Assembly (NCBI RefSeq): GCF_003952505.1
Contig: NZ_CP034450.1
Span: 4,216,001 to 4,280,000, forward strand
Reading direction: 5' to 3'
DNA from: Mesorhizobium sp. M4B.F.Ca.ET.058.02.1.1
GTDB lineage: Bacteria; Pseudomonadota; Alphaproteobacteria; Rhizobiales; Rhizobiaceae
Length of the DNA: 64,000 nt
Part shown: positions 16,065-25,170 of the stretch, in pieces
How positions within the stretch are numbered: the stretch's first letter is position 1
Layout of the letters: each line of letters starts with the position of its first letter
The notes under the pieces: model-generated
What the model saw: only the letters and a program-made list of their open reading frames with translations
Database searches by the model: none
Told to the model about the DNA's origin: nothing
Position numbers and translations under genes: made by a program

Positions 16065-17006
16065 TCAGGGGAGCGTTTCGCCGTCGAGGATGCGGGCATA
16101 GAGTTCGAGATAGGCCTGCGCCGTCCGGGTGATCGGAAAGCGGTCGGCCGCGGAGTCCCGGCAGCGCCCGGGTGAAAGATCGGCGATCGCGGAAAGCGCC
16201 GCGGCAAACTCGGCATCGGTGTCGAAAAAACGTCCGGTGTCCGCGTCGACGATCTCCGGCAGGGCGCCGCGCGGCGTCGTCAGCACCGGCGTGCCGCACA
16301 GCATCGCCTCGACCGGGGCCATGCCGAACGGCTCTTCCCAGGCGATCGGATTGAGGAATGCCCTGGCCTCGCCGAGCAGCCGCAGTTTTTCGGCGCCGCC
16401 GACGACGCCGTGGAAACGATAGCGGCGGCCAAGGCTCTTGAAGAAGACCCCCTGGCGCCGCACCTGGCTGCGCGTGAGCAGGCGCCAGCGCGGGCCGCCG
16501 GCGATGTCGAGCGCAAAATTGAATGTCTTGGCCAGGTCGACGGCGCGGTTGAGGTTCTTGCCGGCGCGGGCGACGCCGGCGAGGAACAGCAGGCGGTCAT
16601 TCCTTGTCGCCGAGAGCCGGTAGTCGTCGACCGGAAAACCGTTGTAGACAAAGGTCTGGCGGCCATGGTTGCGGGCGTGGCTGGCGCTGACGAAGTTCCA
16701 GTTCGGTTGCGGCCGCGATTGTCCCGGAAGATAGCCGTGCTCGGTATTGAGAGCTGGAAACGGCACATCGAGGAACCAGCTGTTGAAGTGGACGATGTCG
16801 GTGTCCGTGGGAATAGCGGCCCGGCATTCCGCCTTCGAAGCCGCCTGCCGCACCTCGCAATGCGGATGGCTGGAGCCGGCGGCGGCGACAAGGACCACGC
16901 TGTGCCCGAGGCGGGCGAGTTCCGTCGCCAGCCAGTCGACCTGCCGCTCGGTGCCGCCATAACCAGCGCAGGGGATCGCCCCATCCACCACCAGTGTTAT
17001 GCGCAT
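16065..17006 (-). CDS. glycosyltransferase, GT4-like
   Basis: 313 residues resembling retaining GT-B glycosyltransferases (family 4). N-terminal 'LVVDGAIPCAGYGGTERQVD' followed by 'WLATELARLGHSVVLVAAAG', 'DIVHFNSWFLDVPFPALNTE', a central 'LLFLAGVARAGKNLNRAVDL', and the C-terminal donor site 'LNPIAWEEPFGMAPVEAMLC' then 'GTPVLTTPRGALPEIVDADT', the typical E-x7-E sugar-nucleotide motif. The acceptor is unknown. ATG at 17006 overlaps the stop of the upstream CPBP gene by one base (TGATG), so the two are translated together. A much longer open frame upstream is a shadow of the CPBP gene. Confidence 0.9.
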   Translation of the reverse strand: MRITLVVDGAIPCAGYGGTERQVDWLATELARLGHSVVLVAAAGSSHPHCEVRQAASKAECRAAIPTDTDIVHFNSWFLDVPFPALNTEHGYLPGQSRPQPNWNFVSASHARNHGRQTFVYNGFPVDDYRLSATRNDRLLFLAGVARAGKNLNRAVDLAKTFNFALDIAGGPRWRLLTRSQVRRQGVFFKSLGRRYRFHGVVGGAEKLRLLGEARAFLNPIAWEEPFGMAPVEAMLCGTPVLTTPRGALPEIVDADTGRFFDTDAEFAAALSAIADLSPGRCRDSAADRFPITRTAQAYLELYARILDGETLP

Positions 17007-17974
17007 CAGACCGGCCCACCGCCGCGCCATGTCGCCGCCCCGACTTTCAGCGGTGAGCGCGGATGCAGCAGAAGCAGCGCCGTCAGCAGGCTGCTGACGA
17101 TACCGATCGCGGCGATTAGGACAGCGTCGAAACCGGTCCAGCCGGGGCCTTCTAGCGGCCTGGCGTTGAACAGGGCGAAGGAATTGTAGCTCTGCTGGTG
17201 CGAGATCAGCAGGAAGCCGGTCAGATTGTTGCCGAGATGGGCGCCAAGGGCCACTCCCAGATTGCCGGTCGCATAGACAAGGAGCGTCAGCACGAGCGCG
17301 AAGCTGGCGATCGAGACCAGCACGCAGGCATTGATGGCGAGCGTCGAGCTCGCACTCCAGTGCAGCGCGCTGAACAGCATCAGCGGAAGCCCTGCCCAGA
17401 TCAGCGGACTGCTGAACCGGCTGGCCAGCCCCCGCAGCAGATAGCCGCGGAACAGCGCCTCCTCGGACGAGGTCTGCAGCAAAGCGAGCAGCACGATGGG
17501 GATCAGGAACAGCAGCCATGTCGACAGGCTGATCGCGCCGCGCGCGATCTCGGGCTGCAGCCAGTAGAGCAGAATCTCCGAAAGAAGCGAGGTGATCAGC
17601 ACCGCGATCAGCCCCTTGAGGAAGTCCAGCCATGAAACGCGGTGGCTTTCGCCGACCAGCGCCGCAAGCGGCTCGCGGTGCACGAAGCGCATGGCGACCC
17701 ACAGGCCGATCCAGATGCCGGCGAAGGAGAGCAGCGCGGTGAGGATACCCTGCGGCGAGGCGAGGAAATCCTGGACCGGGCCGCCGGCCGGCCGGCCGGC
17801 TCCCGTCGAGGCCCGCCAGACGATGAAGGCATAGGTGCCGCCGAGCAGCACCACCAGGGTCGCCGCCATCCAGAACAGCACGACGATCGCGGTTCCAAGC
17901 AAGAGGCGGAGCGGGGTTGTCCTGGCGTTCGGCGAGCGCCGGTAGCGCTCGAAGGCGGTTCTGTCGATGATCAC
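17006..17974 (-). CDS. CPBP-family intramembrane metalloprotease
   Basis: 322 residues with about eight hydrophobic helices. The CPBP/Abi signature is clear: 'LLQTSSEEALFRGYLLRGLA' (EExxxR motif near residue 176), 'LMLFSALHWSASSTLAINAC' (FxxxH) and 'ALGAHLGNNLTGFLL' (HxxxN). These residues are the catalytic set of the CAAX-protease/bacteriocin-processing family. Substrates are not known; partnered with a glycosyltransferase in a TGATG-coupled pair, an envelope role is plausible. Confidence 0.9.
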   Translation of the reverse strand: MIIDRTAFERYRRSPNARTTPLRLLLGTAIVVLFWMAATLVVLLGGTYAFIVWRASTGAGRPAGGPVQDFLASPQGILTALLSFAGIWIGLWVAMRFVHREPLAALVGESHRVSWLDFLKGLIAVLITSLLSEILLYWLQPEIARGAISLSTWLLFLIPIVLLALLQTSSEEALFRGYLLRGLASRFSSPLIWAGLPLMLFSALHWSASSTLAINACVLVSIASFALVLTLLVYATGNLGVALGAHLGNNLTGFLLISHQQSYNSFALFNARPLEGPGWTGFDAVLIAAIGIVSSLLTALLLLHPRSPLKVGAATWRGGGPV

Positions 17975-18139
17975 GCGGTTCCCCTTGCCGAACGCGACTG
18001 GCGAGCATCCGGGTCGCCTGATCTATGGGATCGGCGCTTTGCGCGCAATCATCCTCGCCACGGCTTGCGCTCGTGGTTGCGCATTTGTGCAGAGGCGGCC
18101 GCACCGTTCGACGGGCGACCGCCTGTTGGCCGGCACTTG

Positions 18140-18748
18140 TCAGCGCATCACGTAGACGATACGCCGCGTGCCGGGATCGACCAGCGCCGGCTGGTTGTTC
18201 ACATAGACATAGCGGTAGTCGTAGTCGGGGATTTCGCGCAACTCGACACTGTCGGGCAAGGTCGCGCCCGTCACCACCTCGCCGTCGAGATAGACCGGAT
18301 CGAGCCGATGGGTGCTGATATAGGTGCCCACTTCGGCCGGCGGCCTGGCGATCGGTTCGACTGGTTCGACCGGTTCAGCCGAGATGATGGCGCCGGTGTA
18401 GTTGTCGGAATAGTCGCTGTCATCCGGCTGCTCGACGACGGCGATGCCCGCATCGGCCGGCCGCCGTGTCAGCACGACCGCGTTGCCGCCGAAATCGGCG
18501 GTCACATAGTCCGAATAGATCCAGCCTCGGCCGTTGGTCTCGGCGATGGTGCACCATTTGCTGTTGGCGATACAGCCTTCGAGCGTTGCCGACTGGCCCG
18601 CGGCCAGCACGCCGATGACCGGATATTGCGGGCCCGGTCCGGCGCGCACGTTGAGATCGGCAACAGCCGAAACGGCGGTCTCGGCCAGCGCAACACCCGA
18701 CAAGGCGGCGAGCGCAGCGGCGACCGCGGGAAACAGTATGAGTTTCAT
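18140..18748 (-). CDS. exported SH3-domain protein with DUF1236-like tail
   Basis: 202 residues. Signal peptide 'MKLILFPAVAAALAALSGVA' with cleavage near LAE, then a bacterial SH3 domain (about residues 26-85: 'AVADLNVRAGPGPQYPVIGV', 'ATLEGCIANSKWCTIAETNG', 'GWIYSDYVTA'). After a Pro/Glu linker, residues 140-200 ('YISTHRLDPVYLDGEVVTGA', 'VELREIPDYDYRYVYVNNQP', 'LVDPGTRRIVYV') match the DUF1236 module common in rhizobia. SH3 modules bind peptidoglycan or peptides. The ATG at 18748 has GGAG 8 bases upstream; an in-frame GTG at 18757 is too close to that site. Confidence 0.88.
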   Translation of the reverse strand: MKLILFPAVAAALAALSGVALAETAVSAVADLNVRAGPGPQYPVIGVLAAGQSATLEGCIANSKWCTIAETNGRGWIYSDYVTADFGGNAVVLTRRPADAGIAVVEQPDDSDYSDNYTGAIISAEPVEPVEPIARPPAEVGTYISTHRLDPVYLDGEVVTGATLPDSVELREIPDYDYRYVYVNNQPALVDPGTRRIVYVMR

Positions 18749-18812
18749 GGATTTCACTCCGTTTTCAGGCTCCCTCGCGGACGAAAACGAAGCCAGGCCT
18801 TATGCGTTCCGG

Positions 18813-19910
18813 CTAAAATGCCCGTGCCGGCTCACGAATTATTCCCGTTTCTTTCGGCAATTCGGTCAGCAGGTTGTGGACAAAGGCCAGTTTATGCGCC
18901 GTCACGCCCGAGATGACGAAGGGGTAGAGGTCGGGCAAGCCCATGCAGCGGTTGATCGAGTTGGACGCCTCCGACAGCACCAGCCAGCGGTCAAGGATCT
19001 TCTCGAAAGGCTCAGGCGCGTTCCTTGGTTCGGCGGGCGCGGTCTGCAGTTCGCCGCCGGTATCACCACGCGGCAGGGCGTTGGCATCCACCGTCTCCAG
19101 CCGGCCGAGCGGAAAATTCAGCGCATGCACCATCTCCAGCGTGTCGGTGATGTGAAGATAGTGCGCGAAGGTCTCGGCCCAGTCCTCCCAGGGATGCGAG
19201 GTCGCATAGGCCGAGATGTGGCCCTGCTGCCAGTCCGGCGCCGCGCCATTGGCGTAGTAGGCCGTCAGCGCCTGTTCGTAGCCGGCACGCTCGTCGCCGA
19301 ACAGGGCGCGGAATGCGGCAAGCCTTTGCGGATCGTCGCGGATCAGCCGGTCCCAATAATAATGGCCGAGTTCGTGGCGGAAATGGCCGAGCAGCGTGCG
19401 ATAGTTCTCGCCCATCGCGACACGCCGTCGCTCGCGTTCGGCCGAATCCGCCTCGGCGACGTTGAGCGTGATCAGGCCATTGTCGTGGCCGGTGAGGATG
19501 CGCTCGCCACCAGGACCGCCACCGATCGGATCGGCAAGGAAATCGAAGGCAAGGCCCGCCTCGTCGCCAGGGCTCTGCTTGGGCGCGACCGGCAAGCCGA
19601 AGGCGAGCAGCGAATAGATGGCGCGTTTCTTGGCGGCCTCGACGCGGATCCAGCGCCGGCGGTTCCCATCCACGGACAGGTCCGGAATGAGCTGGTTCAA
19701 CGCGCAGGCGCGGCAAAAGGCCTGGCCCGGCTCCGTCCGCCAGTTGCAGGCGCATTCGTCAGCATTGGTGCAGTGGTAGGCGCCATCAACATCCGACAGC
19801 GTGAAACGCGCGTGCTCGGGATCATAGAGCACGAGGCTGGCGCAGTTCAGGCACTGGGCATTCTCGAAATAGAGGCGGTGGCCGCATTGCGGGCAGTCGA
19901 ACAGCTTCAT
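18813..19910 (-). CDS. zinc-ribbon putative zinc metallopeptidase
   Basis: 365 residues. An N-terminal zinc ribbon ('MKLFDCPQCGHRLYFENAQC' with a following CxxC) leads into a second Cys cluster near residue 70 ('CTNADECACNW..CRACALN'), and then an HExxH zinc-protease helix 'LLGHFRHELGHYYWDRLI' near residue 196 with a downstream 'WAETFAHYLHITDTLEM' glutamate/histidine. This is the layout of the conserved 'putative zinc-binding metallopeptidase' family (DUF2248-like) of Proteobacteria; substrates are unknown. ATG at 19910 was chosen because the zinc ribbon begins there. Confidence 0.88.
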   Translation of the reverse strand: MKLFDCPQCGHRLYFENAQCLNCASLVLYDPEHARFTLSDVDGAYHCTNADECACNWRTEPGQAFCRACALNQLIPDLSVDGNRRRWIRVEAAKKRAIYSLLAFGLPVAPKQSPGDEAGLAFDFLADPIGGGPGGERILTGHDNGLITLNVAEADSAERERRRVAMGENYRTLLGHFRHELGHYYWDRLIRDDPQRLAAFRALFGDERAGYEQALTAYYANGAAPDWQQGHISAYATSHPWEDWAETFAHYLHITDTLEMVHALNFPLGRLETVDANALPRGDTGGELQTAPAEPRNAPEPFEKILDRWLVLSEASNSINRCMGLPDLYPFVISGVTAHKLAFVHNLLTELPKETGIIREPARAF

Positions 19911-19994
19911 ATGGCACTCAAACCCATCAGCGCCCGCATATAGGGCGCGATCTCGCGCCACCCAAACGCCTGGCCGCGACCAGGCGTTTCAGCG

Positions 19995-21242
19995 CTATTC
20001 GGCCGCAAGCACGGCCGCCACCTGCCGCGCCACGCTCTCGCCCGACAGCCGAGCGCCGCCGCAGGTCTGGATCAGCGGTCCCGCCAGATGCTCGCCGGCG
20101 AAGAAGATCTTGTCCGCCACCGGCCGCATCAGGGTGGCGCGCGCCTCCGATCGCCCGGGCCGCGCCGCGGCATAGGCGCCGCGCACGTAACGCTCGCCGC
20201 CCCAATTGGTCATCATGGCGCGTCCGACATGCTTGCGGGTGTCGGCACCGAAAATGTCGCACAGCCGGTCAACGACGAAATCGATACCGGCCGCCTCGCC
20301 GGCCGCCGACATTTCCCAGGCGAAGTCGCCGCCGACGAAGCCGACCATCAGGTCGAGATCGAAGGGAAAGCAGAGAAAGTAGATGTCGTGCCTGGCCAGC
20401 CGCTCGACCAGCAAATCGTCGAAAGGCTGCAGGCCGAGCCGGGTTCCGCTGATCTCGACCGGCAATTTGGTCAGCATGCCCATCGGCAGGTCGAAGAAAG
20501 CGGAAAAATGCGCATCGGGAAGGGCCGGCGAGAACGCGATCTCCTCGAAGGCGAGCACGGCGGGCGAGGCGGTGACGATGACCGCCCTGGCGCGGATTGT
20601 GCCGCGATCGGTGACGCAAGCGACATCCGGCCCGTTCCAGAAGATCCTGCGCACCGGGGTCGACAATTCGACCGGCACGTCGGCGCCGAAACGCGCGACC
20701 AGCGCGCCGAACCCTTCCTTGCTGAAATAGTTGGGGTCGAGATCGGCGGCGGCCTGGAAATCGCGGATCGATATCTCGTCCTCGTCGGCGCCGAAGTCCA
20801 TCGGACCGGCGAAGGTGGCGGCGGCGCGCGGCGCCTGGCCCCTGGCGAGCAGCGCCGAAAGCCGGTCGTCGTCACCCTCCTCGACCTTGTGGGCGGCGAG
20901 CAATTCGAATAGCTTCGCGTCGGCGGCCTTCATCTCGGCCTCTTCCGCCTCGCTCGCCTTGCGCTGGCGGTAGTAGAGATGATCGACATTCATGTCGTGG
21001 TGATGCAGGTTCCAGCCGGCGGCTTGCGCCTCGGGAAAATAGGGATTGCGGTCCGCCGCGTGCAGCCAGGCGCAGCCGATGTCGAAGGGCACGCCGAAAT
21101 GCCGGTCGCTGGTCCAGGCGCGGCCGCCGATTCGGTCCATCGCTTCCAGCAGTTTGAAGGACAAGCCGGCGGCGCTCAGGGTTTTCGCGGCTGAGAGCCC
21201 GGCCGAGCCGGCCCCGATGATCACAACATCAACATCGCCCAT
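19995..21242 (-). CDS. FAD-dependent amine oxidase family protein
   Basis: 415 residues of the flavin monoamine oxidase/phytoene-desaturase superfamily. N-terminal Rossmann motif 'DVVIIGAGSAGLSAAKTLSA', then 'FKLLEAMDRIGGRAWTSDRH' (the family's R-x-GGR), a substrate domain, 'VIVTASPAVLAFEEIAFSPA', and the C-terminal FAD-binding block 'FFAGEHLAGPLIQTCGGARL'. It oxidises amines to imines/aldehydes with H2O2 release in known members; the natural substrate here is unknown. The ATG at 21242 begins right at the nucleotide-binding strand. Confidence 0.92.
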   Translation of the reverse strand: MGDVDVVIIGAGSAGLSAAKTLSAAGLSFKLLEAMDRIGGRAWTSDRHFGVPFDIGCAWLHAADRNPYFPEAQAAGWNLHHHDMNVDHLYYRQRKASEAEEAEMKAADAKLFELLAAHKVEEGDDDRLSALLARGQAPRAAATFAGPMDFGADEDEISIRDFQAAADLDPNYFSKEGFGALVARFGADVPVELSTPVRRIFWNGPDVACVTDRGTIRARAVIVTASPAVLAFEEIAFSPALPDAHFSAFFDLPMGMLTKLPVEISGTRLGLQPFDDLLVERLARHDIYFLCFPFDLDLMVGFVGGDFAWEMSAAGEAAGIDFVVDRLCDIFGADTRKHVGRAMMTNWGGERYVRGAYAAARPGRSEARATLMRPVADKIFFAGEHLAGPLIQTCGGARLSGESVARQVAAVLAAE

Positions 21243-21404
21243 GTGTATCGCGCCCCCCGCCACAATAAATACTTGATCGTAGGCAAATTCCGCTTCATTG
21301 GCCAGCATCGAGCAACCAGTGCAGCCGTGGGGGCGGTGACAATCGGGCGCTTCACTGGCAAATTCGCAACCGGGACGTGATTCAGGCGATCAGGAGAGAA
21401 CAGC

Positions 21405-22202
21405 ATGGCATTTCTTGCCAAGGGAAAGATTTTTGCGGCCGTGGTGGCGGCGGTGGTTGCGCTGGCGACAGGCGCGCAGGCGGCTGGCAGCTGTGGCAAG
21501 AACAGCGCCGGCTTCGAAGCCTGGAAGCAGGACTTTGCCGCCCAGGCCCAGGCCGAAGGGGTCGGAGCGAGGGGGCTGTCCGCCCTGGCTGGCGCGACCT
21601 ACGCGACGAGGACCATCTCCGCCGACCGCGCCATCCACAAGGCGTTCAGCGGCTCGGTGGAAGATTTCATGAAGCGCCGCGGCGGGGCTGCGATCATTTC
21701 CAAGGGCCGTTCGCTGAAGAAGTCGAACGCGGCGCTGTTCGACAGGATCGAAGCGACCTACGGCGTGCCGCCCGGCGTGCTGCTCGCCATCTGGGGCATG
21801 GAGACCGGCTTCGGCGCCTCCATGGGCAACCAGAACACGGTGTCCGCTATTTTGACGCTTACCTATGATTGCCGCCGGCCGGACTACTTTTATCCGCATG
21901 CCATTGCGGCGCTGAAGCTGGTCGATCGCGGGACGTTGACCTCCGCTTCGGTCGGCGCCATGCATGGCGAGATCGGCCACACGCAGTTCCTGCCCGGAAA
22001 CGTCCTGAAGTATGGCGTCGGCAACGGAAATCTGCGCGACAGGAATACCGCGCTCGCTTCCACCGCCAACTACCTCAAGGGCCATGGCTGGCGGGCCGGC
22101 GCGGGCTATCAGGCGAACATGGGCGCCATAGCCGGCTGGAACTCGGCCAGCGTCTACCAGCAGGCCATTGCCCGCATCGCGGAGGCGATCGACGGCAACT
22201 GA
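21405..22202 (+). CDS. lytic murein transglycosylase, MltB-like
   Basis: Cleaves peptidoglycan glycan strands to 1,6-anhydromuramoyl products in the periplasm. 265 residues, with a signal peptide 'GKIFAAVVAAVVALATGAQA'. The catalytic SLT_2 domain shows 'IEATYGVPPGVLLAIWGMET' with the catalytic Glu (about residue 130), 'GFGASMGNQNTVSAILTLTY', 'HGEIGHTQFLPGNVLKYGVG' and the late 'STANYLKGHGWRAGAGYQAN'. The usual C-terminal PG-binding domain of longer MltB proteins is absent, so it is a short version. GGAGAGAACAGC precedes the ATG; an intrinsic terminator follows the stop. Confidence 0.92.
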   Translation: MAFLAKGKIFAAVVAAVVALATGAQAAGSCGKNSAGFEAWKQDFAAQAQAEGVGARGLSALAGATYATRTISADRAIHKAFSGSVEDFMKRRGGAAIISKGRSLKKSNAALFDRIEATYGVPPGVLLAIWGMETGFGASMGNQNTVSAILTLTYDCRRPDYFYPHAIAALKLVDRGTLTSASVGAMHGEIGHTQFLPGNVLKYGVGNGNLRDRNTALASTANYLKGHGWRAGAGYQANMGAIAGWNSASVYQQAIARIAEAIDGN

Positions 22203-22221
22203 TGCCATCTCCACTCGACAG

Positions 22222-22248
22222 AAAGCCCGGCCATGCGCCGGGCTTTTT
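22222..22248 (+). terminator. intrinsic terminator of the transglycosylase gene
   Basis: Perfect 10-bp stem aaagcccggc (22222-22231) / gccgggcttt (22237-22246), five-base loop, then TTTTTGTTT. It also faces the end of the minus-strand repeat-protein gene at 22305. Confidence 0.88.
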
Positions 22249-22304
22249 GTTTATGGAGCGGTGTCAAAGCCAATCGCTCGAAACGATCAGGTTCGATCCC
22301 GCTC

Positions 22305-22772
22305 TCAATAATGCGCGTAGCCGCTCAACGGGCATTTCTGGGAAATGGGAACCTGGAAGCTGCCGTCAATACCGCTGCAGTTACGGAATTTGGACGACCG
22401 CGGCGCCGGGGCCGCCTTCGACCTGCCCTTGGTGTCCATTTTGGTCGGCTGGTCGGAATGCGCGTAGCCGCTCACCGGGCATTTCTGGGAAGCGGGAACC
22501 TGGAAGGGGCCGTCAAATCCGCTGCAGGTACGGAACTTGGACGACCGTGGTGCCGTCGCCGCCTTCGACCTGCCCTTGCTGTCCATTTTGGTCGGTTGGT
22601 CGGAATGCGCGTAGCCGCTCACCGGGCATTGCTGGGAAATGGGAACCTGGAAGGGGCCGTCAAATCCGCTGCAGGTACGGAACTTGGACGTCGGCGCCGC
22701 CAGGGCCTGCGAGGACTGGCATCCGCCGAAGATGACTGCCGCTGAAAGCAAGAGAAAAAGACCGTTCTTCAC
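22305..22772 (-). CDS. exported protein made of three tandem 49-residue cysteine repeats
   Basis: 155 residues, family not recognised. A GTG start at 22772 (GGAGGG 8 bases upstream) begins a lipoprotein-like signal 'MKNGLFLLLSAAVIFGGCQS'. The rest is three copies of a 49-residue unit, exactly 147 bases apart in DNA, with core 'KFRTCSGFDGPFQVPASQKC' then 'PVSGYAHSDQPTKMDSKGRS'. Each repeat has two cysteines 15 residues apart that could form a disulfide; the last repeat stops after 'GYAHY'. The repeats are nearly identical in DNA, so the expansion is recent. Related copies lie at 22844-22978 and 23003-23581. Confidence 0.75.
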   Translation of the reverse strand: MKNGLFLLLSAAVIFGGCQSSQALAAPTSKFRTCSGFDGPFQVPISQQCPVSGYAHSDQPTKMDSKGRSKAATAPRSSKFRTCSGFDGPFQVPASQKCPVSGYAHSDQPTKMDTKGRSKAAPAPRSSKFRNCSGIDGSFQVPISQKCPLSGYAHY

Positions 22773-22843
22773 TGTCGAAGTCCCTCCACTCCGCTGCCTT
22801 GCTTTCTGCCTATGGGGCAGGGTCAAAGCCCAATCACTCGCTC

Positions 22844-22978
22844 TCAACAATGCGCGTAGCCGCTCAACGGGCATTTCTGGGAAATGGGAACCTGGAAGCT
22901 GCCGTCAATACCGCTGCAGGTAAACAAGTTGGAGTTCCGCAGCGTTGGAGGAGCCGCCCTTGGCCTGCCCTCGATCAT
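22844..22978 (-). pseudogene. fragment of the cysteine-repeat gene family
   Basis: A 44-codon frame from an ATG at 22978 holds one repeat unit: 'EGRPRAAPPTLRNSNLFTCS' then 'GIDGSFQVPISQKCPLSGYA'. There is no signal peptide, and an in-frame TAA lies just upstream, so it is most likely a truncated copy. Over about 85 bases it is almost identical to the 3' end of the gene at 22305, and the homology continues past the stop codon, which shows a segmental duplication. Confidence 0.65.
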
Positions 22979-23002
22979 CGTCGGGACCCCGGTAGATTAC
23001 GA

Positions 23003-23581
23003 TTAGCCGCCGCCCAAGGGGCATTTCCGGGAAGCGGGAACCTCGAAGGTGCCGGTGAAAACATTTGAGCAGGTATGGAATTTGGGGTTCCGCGGCGCTG
23101 AGGTGGCCGCCTTCGACCTGGCGCTAATCTCCCTTTCGGACGGCTGCTCGAAATGCCCGTAGCCGCCTGGGGGGCATTTCCGGGAAGCTGGAACCTGGAA
23201 GATGCCGTCTCTCCCGGTGCAATTACGGAAGTTTGACGATCGCGGTGCCGGGGCTTGCGTGACCGCGGCCGGCTTTGGCTTGCCTTTGAGGACCATCCAG
23301 ATTTCGGTCGGTTGGTCGAGCTGCAGGTTGTTTATATCGGAATAGGTGATCCGGCCGCTGCGCACGCCGGCAGCAAGGCGCTCGCAGAACAAGGCCGGCA
23401 TGCGCTCCAGCGAGACGCCCATGAAACCGGCGATATCGTGCTTGAGCGTGATGTTCCAGGCGCGGGCTTCGGCGATGCAGCCGTCCAGATCCGGCTTTGG
23501 CTCACGCTTCGCGGCCTGCGCGGTCTGGCACGCCGCGAAAGCGACGGAAGTTGCCAGCAGAACAAAAATGCCTTTTTTCAC
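23003..23581 (-). CDS. exported protein: unique domain plus two cysteine repeats
   Basis: 192 residues from a GTG at 23581, in the same context (ACAGTGAA) as the start of its neighbour at 22772. Lipoprotein-like signal 'MKKGIFVLLATSVAFAACQT'. Residues 25-105 form a separate domain with 'LDGCIAEARAWNITLKHDIA' and 'ALFCERLAAGVRSGRITYSD', followed by two repeat units 'NFRNCTGRDGIFQVPASRKC' and 'KFHTCSNVFTGTFEVPASRK'. The second repeat is truncated at 'CPLGGG'. Function unknown. Its closest relatives in view are the two neighbouring copies, so the cluster arose by local duplication. Confidence 0.75.
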   Translation of the reverse strand: MKKGIFVLLATSVAFAACQTAQAAKREPKPDLDGCIAEARAWNITLKHDIAGFMGVSLERMPALFCERLAAGVRSGRITYSDINNLQLDQPTEIWMVLKGKPKPAAVTQAPAPRSSNFRNCTGRDGIFQVPASRKCPPGGYGHFEQPSEREISARSKAATSAPRNPKFHTCSNVFTGTFEVPASRKCPLGGG

Positions 23582-23683
23582 TGTCAAAACCCCGTCAATC
23601 CCGCGGCGGAACTTAGATGAAGCTACCGAAAGGTCAAACGGGAAACGTCATTTGGTCGTTCTTATTTTGCTTATATTAGGAAC

Positions 23684-23717
23684 GCAAAATAGAAAACCCG
23701 GCGTCTCCACCGGGTTT
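23684..23717 (-). terminator. intrinsic terminator of argG
   Basis: On the minus strand AAACCCGG (23717-23710) pairs with CCGGGTTT (23701-23694) around an 8-base loop, followed by TCTATTTT. It lies 53 bases beyond the argG stop. Confidence 0.85.
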
Positions 23718-23769
23718 CTTGCGTCGTTTCGGCTTTCGCGGGATCGGCACAGCGCACGACGGCGCTATG

Positions 23770-24993
23770 TCAGCCCTTGCGCGTGCGCGCCGCGAGCGTC
23801 CTCAGCCGCAGCGCATTGAGGCGGATGAAGCCGGCGGCGTCCTTCTGGTCGTAGGCGCCACGGTCGTCCTCGAAGGTGACCAGCGCGTCGGAATAAAGCG
23901 TCTTCTTCGACTTGCGGCCGGTGACCATGACATTGCCCTTGTAGAGCTTCAGTCGCACCGTGCCCTCGACGTCCTCCTGGCTCTTATCGATCATCGCCTG
24001 CAGCATCAGCCGCTCGGGCGAGAACCAGAAGCCGTTGTAGATCAGCTCGGCATAGCGCGGCATGAACTCGTCCTTGAGGTGCGCGGCACCGCGGTCGAGC
24101 GTGATCGATTCGATGGCGCGGTGGGCGGCGATCAGGATGGTGCCGCCGGGCGTTTCGTAGACGCCGCGCGATTTCATGCCGACGAAGCGGTTCTCGACGA
24201 GGTCGAGCCGGCCGATGCCGTTGTCGCGACCGAGGTCGTTGAGGGCGGCCAGCATCGTCGCCGGCGACAGCTTCTTGCCATTCAGCGCAATCGGATCGCC
24301 CTTGAGGAACTCAATCTCGATCTCGGTGACCTTGTCCGGCGCGTCCATCGGCGAGACGGTGCGCTGGTGGACGAATTCCGGCGGCTCCGTCCACGGATCC
24401 TCCAGCACCTTGCCCTCCGAGGAGGAGTGCAGCAGGTTGGCGTCGACCGAGAACGGCGCGTCGCCGCGCTTGTCCTTCGGCACGGGAATCTGGTGCTGCT
24501 CGGCGAAGTTCAGCAGGTCGGTGCGCGACTTGAAGGACCAGTCGCGCCACGGCGCGATGACCTTAATGTCGGGGTTAAGCGCGTAAGCCGACAGCTCGAA
24601 ACGGACCTGGTCGTTGCCCTTGCCGGTAGCGCCGTGAGCAATCGCGTCGGCGCCGGTTTCCTTGGCGATCTCGACGAGGTGCTTGGAGATCAGCGGCCGG
24701 GCGATCGAGGTGCCGAGCAGGTAGGTGCCTTCATAGACGGCATTGGCGCGGAACATCGGGAAGACGAAGTCGGCGACGAATTCCTCACGCACGTCGACGA
24801 TGCGGATGTCCTTGATGCCCATCAGCTCGGCCTTGCGGCGCGCCGGCTCCAGCTCGCCGCCCTGGCCGAGGTCGGCGGTGAAGGTGACGACTTCGGCGCC
24901 GAGCTCGGTCTGCAGCCATTTCAGGATGATGGATGTGTCGAGGCCGCCTGAGTAGGCGAGCACGACTTTCTTCACGTTCTTGGTCTTGGACAT
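23770..24993 (-). CDS. argG: argininosuccinate synthase
   Basis: Joins citrulline and aspartate with ATP to give argininosuccinate, the penultimate step of arginine synthesis. 407 residues, normal length. Visible are the PP-loop '[20 protein letters not shown]' at the N-terminus, '[20 protein letters not shown]' (ATP/citrulline contacts), '[20 protein letters not shown]', and '[20 protein letters not shown]'. The ATG at 24993 is preceded by GCGGAACC, a weak ribosome site; the frame is open further upstream without similarity. Monocistronic, with its own terminator. Confidence 0.98.
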   Translation of the reverse strand: MSKTKNVKKVVLAYSGGLDTSIILKWLQTELGAEVVTFTADLGQGGELEPARRKAELMGIKDIRIVDVREEFVADFVFPMFRANAVYEGTYLLGTSIARPLISKHLVEIAKETGADAIAHGATGKGNDQVRFELSAYALNPDIKVIAPWRDWSFKSRTDLLNFAEQHQIPVPKDKRGDAPFSVDANLLHSSSEGKVLEDPWTEPPEFVHQRTVSPMDAPDKVTEIEIEFLKGDPIALNGKKLSPATMLAALNDLGRDNGIGRLDLVENRFVGMKSRGVYETPGGTILIAAHRAIESITLDRGAAHLKDEFMPRYAELIYNGFWFSPERLMLQAMIDKSQEDVEGTVRLKLYKGNVMVTGRKSKKTLYSDALVTFEDDRGAYDQKDAAGFIRLNALRLRTLAARTRKG

Positions 24994-25170
24994 TTTAGGC
25001 GGTTCCGCGGGGAAAGGTTTCGCGGGCGAGGTATCACGGCGTTTCCGGGCTGCGCAAGAGAGGAACGGTCTTTGATAGCCGAACGCTGGACCAGACGCCG
25101 CCGTCCGGCCGCTGGCCACGGTGACGCCGATGGTCGTATCTGTTCGGCGGCGTGTTCTCGGCCTTCGCGC

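Noticed and set aside
22285..22305. GGTTCGATCC resembling a tRNA T-arm
   Set aside because: No acceptor, D or anticodon stem nearby.
22305..22700. Regular repeats considered as CRISPR
   Set aside because: Repeats are contiguous, 147 bases, and coding; no unique spacers.
22233..22745. Plus-strand frames over the cysteine-repeat gene
   Set aside because: Repeats translate well on both strands because of the 147-base period, but only the minus strand has a signal peptide and ribosome site.
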